Origin: Acanthornis magna | Lineage: Eukaryota > Chordata > Aves > Passeriformes > Acanthizidae | Assembly (NCBI GenBank): GCA_036785705.1 | Contig: JAWUZG010000970.1 | Span: 186,001 to 250,000, forward strand | DNA length: 64,000 nt | Direction of reading: 5' to 3' | Part shown: in pieces, positions 59,801 through 64,000 of the stretch | How the letters are laid out: each line of letters starts with the position of its first letter | How positions within the stretch are numbered: position 1 is the stretch's first letter | Made by a program: the position numbers and the translations under genes | Notes under the pieces: generated by a model | The model's input: the letters and a program-made list of their open reading frames with translations, nothing else | What the model was told of the DNA's origin: nothing | The model's database searches: none

Positions 59801-60718
59801 TGGATGTGAAATGCAGGGTGCACAGCAGCTCCGCGTTCTCCGGCACCTCGCTTCGGCTTCTAGCCGCCTAAGACGCACCTTCGCCGGCTAGGCGCTCTTA
59901 GCTCGCAAAGCGCGAGAAAGAAGCGGACGGCTCTCTGCGGTCCGGCACAGATGCGAACAGAAGAGGCTACGTGGAGAATACATTCTCCACGCACTCTACC
60001 TTCTCTGGGAGCTGCAACTACACGAGTTTTGTAAGACTAAAGCTGGGGCTAAGTGTTTCTCTCTCGCTCCCTCTCTCTCTGCACATTGGCACGGGTGCCG
60101 GTGCTGCCAGAACATCGTAGCACCGAGAAACATCCTTTGGAGATGAGCCTGCATGCTGCTATGCCTGCCGGTGCAGTTTGGATGTGAAATGAAGGGTGCA
60201 CAGCAGCTCCGCATTCTCCGGCACCTCACTTCGGCTTCTAGCCGCCTAAGACGCACCTTCGCCGGCTAGGCGCTCTTAGCTCGCAAAGCGCGAGAAAGAA
60301 GCGGACGGCTCTCTGCGGTCCGGTACAGATGCGAACAGAAGAGGCTACGTGGAGAATACATTCTCCACGCACTCTACCTTCTCCGGGCGCTGCAGCTGCA
60401 CGAGTTTTGTAAGACTAAAGCTGGAGCAAAGTGTTTCTCTCTCTCTCTCGCTCCCTCTCTCTCTGCACATCGTCCCCGTGTGCCGGTGCTGCCAGAACAT
60501 CGTAGCAGCGACAAACATCCTTTGGAGATGAGCCTGCATGCTGCTATGCCTGCCGGTGCAGTTTGGATGTGAAATGCAGGGTGCACAGCAGCTCCGCGTT
60601 CTCCGGCACCTCACTTCGGCTTCTAGCCGCCTAAGACGCACCTTAGCCGGCTAGGCGCTCTTAGCTCGCAAAGCGCGAGAAAGAAGCGCACGGCTCTCTG
60701 CGGTCCGGCACAGATGCG
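56885..60718 (+). repeat. Five-monomer tandem duplication, 2 x 1,917 bases
   Basis: Units 56885, 57270, 57654, 58039 and 58417 reappear as 58802, 59187, 59571, 59956 and 60334 with a constant offset of 1,917 bases. A private GGTACAGATGC marks the boundary after the fourth unit in both copies. The junction unit 58417 has the right end of the unit preceding the duplication (GATCGC, GCGCCAG, GCGGACGG, as in 56500), while 60334 keeps the ordinary CCTTAGCCGG, GCTCGC end. This is what unequal crossing-over between out-of-register monomers predicts. Confidence 0.9.
58417..58801 (+). repeat. Junction monomer of the 1,917-base duplication
   Basis: The left and middle parts match units 46915, 52663 and 60334 (J-like). 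The right end reads CGCCGGCTAGG, GATCGC, GCGCCAG, GCGGACGG, as in unit 56500, which precedes the duplicated segment. The switch lies between the CCTCACTT region and GATCGC, that is, outside the CT tract. Confidence 0.8.
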
Positions 60719-61867
60719 AACAGAAGAGGCTACGTGGAGAATACATTCTCCACGCACTCTACCTTCTCCGGGAGCTGCAACTGCACGAGTTTTGTAAGAC
60801 TAAAGCTGGGGCAAAGTGTTTCTCTCTCTCTCTCGCTCCCTCTGCACATCGTGCCCGTGTGCCGGTGCTGCCAGAACATCGTAGCAGCGACAAACATCCT
60901 TTGGAGATGAGCCTGCATGCTGCTATGCCTGCCGGTGCAGTTTGGATGTGAAATGCAGGGTGCACAGCAGCTCCGCGTTCTCCGGAACCTCGCTTCGGCT
61001 TCTAGCCGCCTAAGACGCACCTTCGCCGGCTAGGCGCTCTTAGCTCGCAAAGCGCGAGAAAGAAGCGCACGGCTCTCTGCGGTCCGGCACAGATGCGAAC
61101 AGAAGAGGCTACGTGGAGAATACATTCTCCACGCACGCTACCTTCTCCGGGCGCTGCAGCTGCACGAGTTTTGTAAGACTAAAGCTGGAGCAAAGTGTTT
61201 CTCTCTCTCTCTCGCTCCCTCTCTCTCTGCACATCGTCCCCGTTTGCCGGTGCTGCCAGGACATCGTAGCAGCGACAAACATCCTTTGGAGATGAGCCTG
61301 CATGCTGCTATGCCTGCCGGTGCAGTTTGGATGTGAAATGCAGGGTGCACAGCAGCTCCGCGTTCTCCGGCACCTCGCTTCGGCTTCTAGCCGCCTAAGA
61401 CGCACCTTCGCCGGCTAGGCGCTCTTAGCTCGCAAAGCGCGAGAAAGAAGCGCACGGCTCTCTGCGGTCCGGCACAGATGCGAACAGAAGAGGCTACGTG
61501 GAGAATACATTCTCCACGCACGCTACCTTCTCCGGGCGCTGCAGCTGCACGAGTTTTGTAAGACTAAAGCTGGGGCAAAGTGTTTCTCTCTCTCTCTCAC
61601 TCCCTCTCTCTCTGCACATTGTCCCCGTTTGCCAGTGCTGCCAGAACATCGTAGCAGCGACAAACATCCTTTGGAGATGAGCCTGCATGCTGCTATGCCT
61701 GCCGGTGCAGTTTGGATGTGAAATGCAGGGTGCACAGCAGCTCCGCGTTCTCCGGAACCTCGCTTCGGCTTCTAGCCGCCTAAGACGCACCTTCGCCGGC
61801 TAGGCGCTCTTAGCTCGCAAAGCGCGAGAAAGAAGTGCACGGCTCTCTGCGGTCCGGCACAGATGCG

Positions 61868-64000
61868 AACAGAAGAGGCTACGTGGAGAATACATTCTCC
61901 ACGCACGCTACCTTCTCCGGGCGCTGCAACTGCACGAGTTTTGTAAGTCTAAAGCTGGATCAAAGTGTTTCTCTCTCTCTCTCGCTCCCTCTCTCTCTGC
62001 ACATTGTCCCCGTGTGCCGGTGCTGCCAGAACATCGTAGCAGCGACAAACATCCTTTGGAGATGAGCCTGCATGCTGCTATGCCTGCCGGTGCAGTTTGG
62101 ATGTGAAATGCAGGGTGCACAGCAGCTCCGCGTTCTCCGGAACCTCGCTTCGGCTTCTAGCCGCCTAAGACGCACCTTCGCCGGCTAGGCGCTCTTAGCT
62201 CGCAAAGCGCGAGAAAGAAGCGCACGGCTCTCTGCGGTCCGGCACAGATGCGAACAGAAGAGGCTACGTGGAGAATACATTCTCCACGCACACTACCTTC
62301 TCCGGGAGCTGAACTTGCACGAGTTTTGTAAGACTAAAGCTGGAGCAAAGTGTTTCTCTCTCTCTCTCGCTCCCTCTCTCTCTGCACATTGTCCCCGTGT
62401 GCCGGTGCTGCCAGAACATCGTAGCAGCGACAAACATCCTTTGGAGATGAGCCTGCATGCTGCTATGCCTGCCGGTGCAGTTTGGATGTGAAATGCAGGG
62501 TGCACAGCAGCTCCGCGTTCTCCGGCACCTCACTTCGGCTTCTAGCCGCCTAAGACGCACCTTCGCCGGCTAGGCGCTCTTAGCTCGCAAAGCGCGAGAA
62601 AGAAGCGGACGGCTCTCTGCGGTCCGGCACAGATGCGAACAGAAGAGGCTACGTGGAGAATACATTCTCCACGCACGCTACCTTCTCCGGGCGCTGCAGC
62701 TGCACGAGTTTTGTAAGACTAAAGCTGGGGCAAAGTGTTTCTCTCTCTCTCTCACTCCCTCTCTCTCTGCACATTGTCCCCGTTTGCCGGTGCTGCCAGA
62801 ACATCGTAGCAGCGACAAACATCCTTTGGAGATGAGCCTGCATGCTGCTATGCGTGCCGGTGCAGTTTGGATGTGAAATACAGGGTGCACAGCAGCTCCG
62901 CGCTCTCCGGCACCTCGCTTCGGCTTCTAGCCGCCTAAGACGCACCTTCGCCGGCTAGGCGCTCTTAGCTCGCAAAGCGCGAGAAAGAAGCGCACGGCTC
63001 TCTGCGGTCCGGCACAGATGCGAACAGAAGAGGCTACGTGGAGAATACATTCTCCACGCACGCTACCTTCTCCGGGCGCTGCAACTGCACGAGTTTTGTA
63101 AGTCTAAAGCTGGATCAAAGTGTTTCTCTCTCTCTCTCTCGCTCCCTCTCTCTCTGCACATTGCCCCGTGTCCCGGTGCTGCCAGAACATCGTAGCAGCG
63201 ACAAACATCCTTTGGAGATGAGCCTGCATGCTGCTATGCCTGCCGGTGCAGTTTGGATGTGAAATGCAGGGTGCACAGCAGCTCCGCGTTCTCCGGCACC
63301 TCGCTTCGGCTTCTAGCCGCCTAAGACGCACCTTCGCCGGCTAGGCGCTCTTAGCTCGCAAAGGGCCAGAAAGAAGCGGACGGCTCTCTGCGGTCCGGCA
63401 CAGATGCGAACAGAAGAGGCTACGTGGAGAATGCATTCTCCACGCACTCTACCTTCTCCGGGAGCTGAACTTGCACGAGTTTTGTAAGTCTAAAGCTGGA
63501 GCAAAGTGTTTCTCTCTCTCTCTCGCTCCCTCTCTCTCTGCACATCGTCCCCGTGTGCCGGTGCTGCCAGAACATCGTAGCAGCGACAAACATCCTTTGG
63601 AGATGAGCCTGCATGCTGCTATGCCTGCCGGTGCAGTTTGGATGTGAAATGCAGGGTGCACAGCAGCTCCGCGTTCTCCGGCACCTCACTTCGGCTTCTA
63701 GCCGCCTAAGACGCACCTTCGCCGGCTAGGCGCTCTTAGCTCGCAAAGCGCGAGAAAGAAGCGCACGGCTCGCTGCGGTCCGGCACAGATGCGAACAGAA
63801 GAGGCTACGTGGAGAATACATTCTCCACGCACGCTACCTTCTCCGGGAGCTGCAACTGCACGAGTTTTGTAAGACTAAAGCTGGGGCAAAGTGTTTCTCT
63901 CTCTCTCTCACTCCCTCTCTCTCTGCACATTGTCCCCGTTTGCCGGTGCTGCCAGAACATCGTAGCAGCGACAAACATCCTTTGGAGATGAGCCTGCATG
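61868..64000 (+). repeat. Zone C HOR copy 5, cut by the window edge
   Basis: Units start at 61868, 62253, 62638, 63023, 63409 and 63794; the last is partial, 207 bases. The first two match 49212 and 49597 at 12,656 bases. From 62638 on, the right parts follow the 53812-54197-54581 path instead (GCGCTCTCC; 384-base-like type; L). Units 63409-63794 match 55351-55736 at 8,058 bases, including the private GGCTCGCTGC. The copy is a shortened, recombined version of the HOR. Unit 63023 has one extra CT step (386 bases). Confidence 0.85.
63794..64000 (+). repeat. Partial last monomer (207 bases)
   Basis: It is the left 207 bases of a unit with GGGAGCTGCAACTGC, CTCACTCCC, CACATTGTCC and CGTTTGCCGG, the same type as unit 55736. 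It stops inside the TGCATGC region at the window edge, so the array continues to the right. Confidence 0.9.

Larger units (their letters stand above)
55736..61867 (+). repeat. Zone C HOR copy 4, 16 monomers with internal 5-mer duplication
   Basis: Units start at 55736, 56121, 56500, 56885, 57270, 57654, 58039, 58417, 58802, 59187, 59571, 59956, 60334, 60719, 61098 and 61483. Units 56121-58417 match copy 3 at exactly 5,754 bases. The L unit found between the 384-base type and the GTGCGGGTG type in copies 1 and 2 is absent. Units 58802-60334 repeat 56885-58417 at exactly 1,917 bases, after which the series resumes with the 379-base type at 60719. Confidence 0.88.
1..64000 (+). repeat. ~385-bp tandem satellite array, 167 monomers, higher-order organised
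   Basis: The same roughly 385-base unit recurs without a break from the first base to the last, always in one orientation. Using the TAAGACGCAC block near the right end of each unit as an anchor, successive copies lie 378-391 bases apart: 84 of 166 at 385, 30 at 387, 17 at 379, 16 at 384 and 12 at 378. Neighbours differ at scattered sites. Copies several kilobases apart are often almost identical, which is the signature of a higher-order repeat. There is no unique sequence, mobile element, tRNA, rRNA or credible gene. Open frames of 60-122 codons occur in every unit on both strands, but most begin with GTG or TTG and overlap one another. They change frame and C-terminus with each CT-tract length. 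The strand given is simply the orientation as written. Function is unknown; a centromeric or other heterochromatic role is inferred from the organisation only. Confidence 0.97.

Noticed and set aside
1..64000. CRISPR array
   Set aside because: The units are about 385 bases with no short direct repeats separated by unique spacers. Variable positions are point differences spread over the whole unit.
1..64000. Array of transposons, retroelement LTRs or rDNA spacer
   Set aside because: There are no terminal repeats with target-site duplications, no reverse transcriptase or transposase, no poly-A tails and no rRNA sequence. Copies abut exactly head to tail.
1..64000. A firm taxonomic call (Toxoplasma-type coccidian, or Leishmania-type kinetoplastid)
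   Set aside because: GC content, CT tracts and TGCATGC are compatible with either but specific to neither. I could not match the monomer to a satellite I know, and there are no unique flanks.

Overview
The whole 64,000-base window is one uninterrupted, head-to-tail satellite DNA array. Taking the unit to start at AACAGAAGAGG (position 1), there are 166 complete monomers and a 207-base partial 167th. Most are 384-387 bases (84 of 166 are 385 by my tally), with length classes at 378, 379, 383, 384, 385, 386, 387, 388, 390 and 391. All lie in the same orientation. I see no inversion, no inserted mobile element, no unique spacer, no RNA gene, no CRISPR array and no supportable protein-coding gene. 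Both window edges cut through the array, so its true size exceeds 64 kb.

This is eukaryotic nuclear repeat DNA of the centromeric, subtelomeric or heterochromatic satellite kind, but the sequence does not name the species. Monomer 1 is about 58% GC by hand count and has about 31 CpG against about 32 expected. That argues against a heavily methylated, CpG-depleted vertebrate satellite. A GC-rich protist (coccidian apicomplexan or kinetoplastid) is a reasonable but weak guess. No flanking gene is available to test it.

Each monomer has the same internal plan. Near its left end is a 22-base dyad (10-base arms, 2-base centre). It is followed by a GTAAG motif, a polypyrimidine (CT)n tract on the + strand that accounts for most length variation, a TGCATGC motif, and two small inverted repeats near the right end.

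Monomer types follow one another in a fixed order and form higher-order repeats (HORs). There are three layers. Zone A (1-16,973) is built from a roughly 8-monomer series, present as blocks of 8, 7, 6, 8 and 7 monomers. Zone B (16,974-31,953) is dominated by a 4-monomer cassette of 1,533 bases, nested in a roughly 5.38-kb repeat. Zone C (31,954-64,000) opens with an expanded trimer (31,954-35,799). It continues with 17-, 16-, 17- and 16-monomer copies of a roughly 6-kb HOR and ends in a shortened fifth copy. Hybrid monomers mark individual unequal exchanges, and many of them switch parental type at or just before the CT tract. The clearest event is a 1,917-base five-monomer tandem duplication at 56,885-60,718 whose junction monomer can be identified.

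Short open frames recur in every monomer on both strands because the repeat has few stop codons. Most open only from GTG or TTG, overlap on both strands, and do not look like genes.
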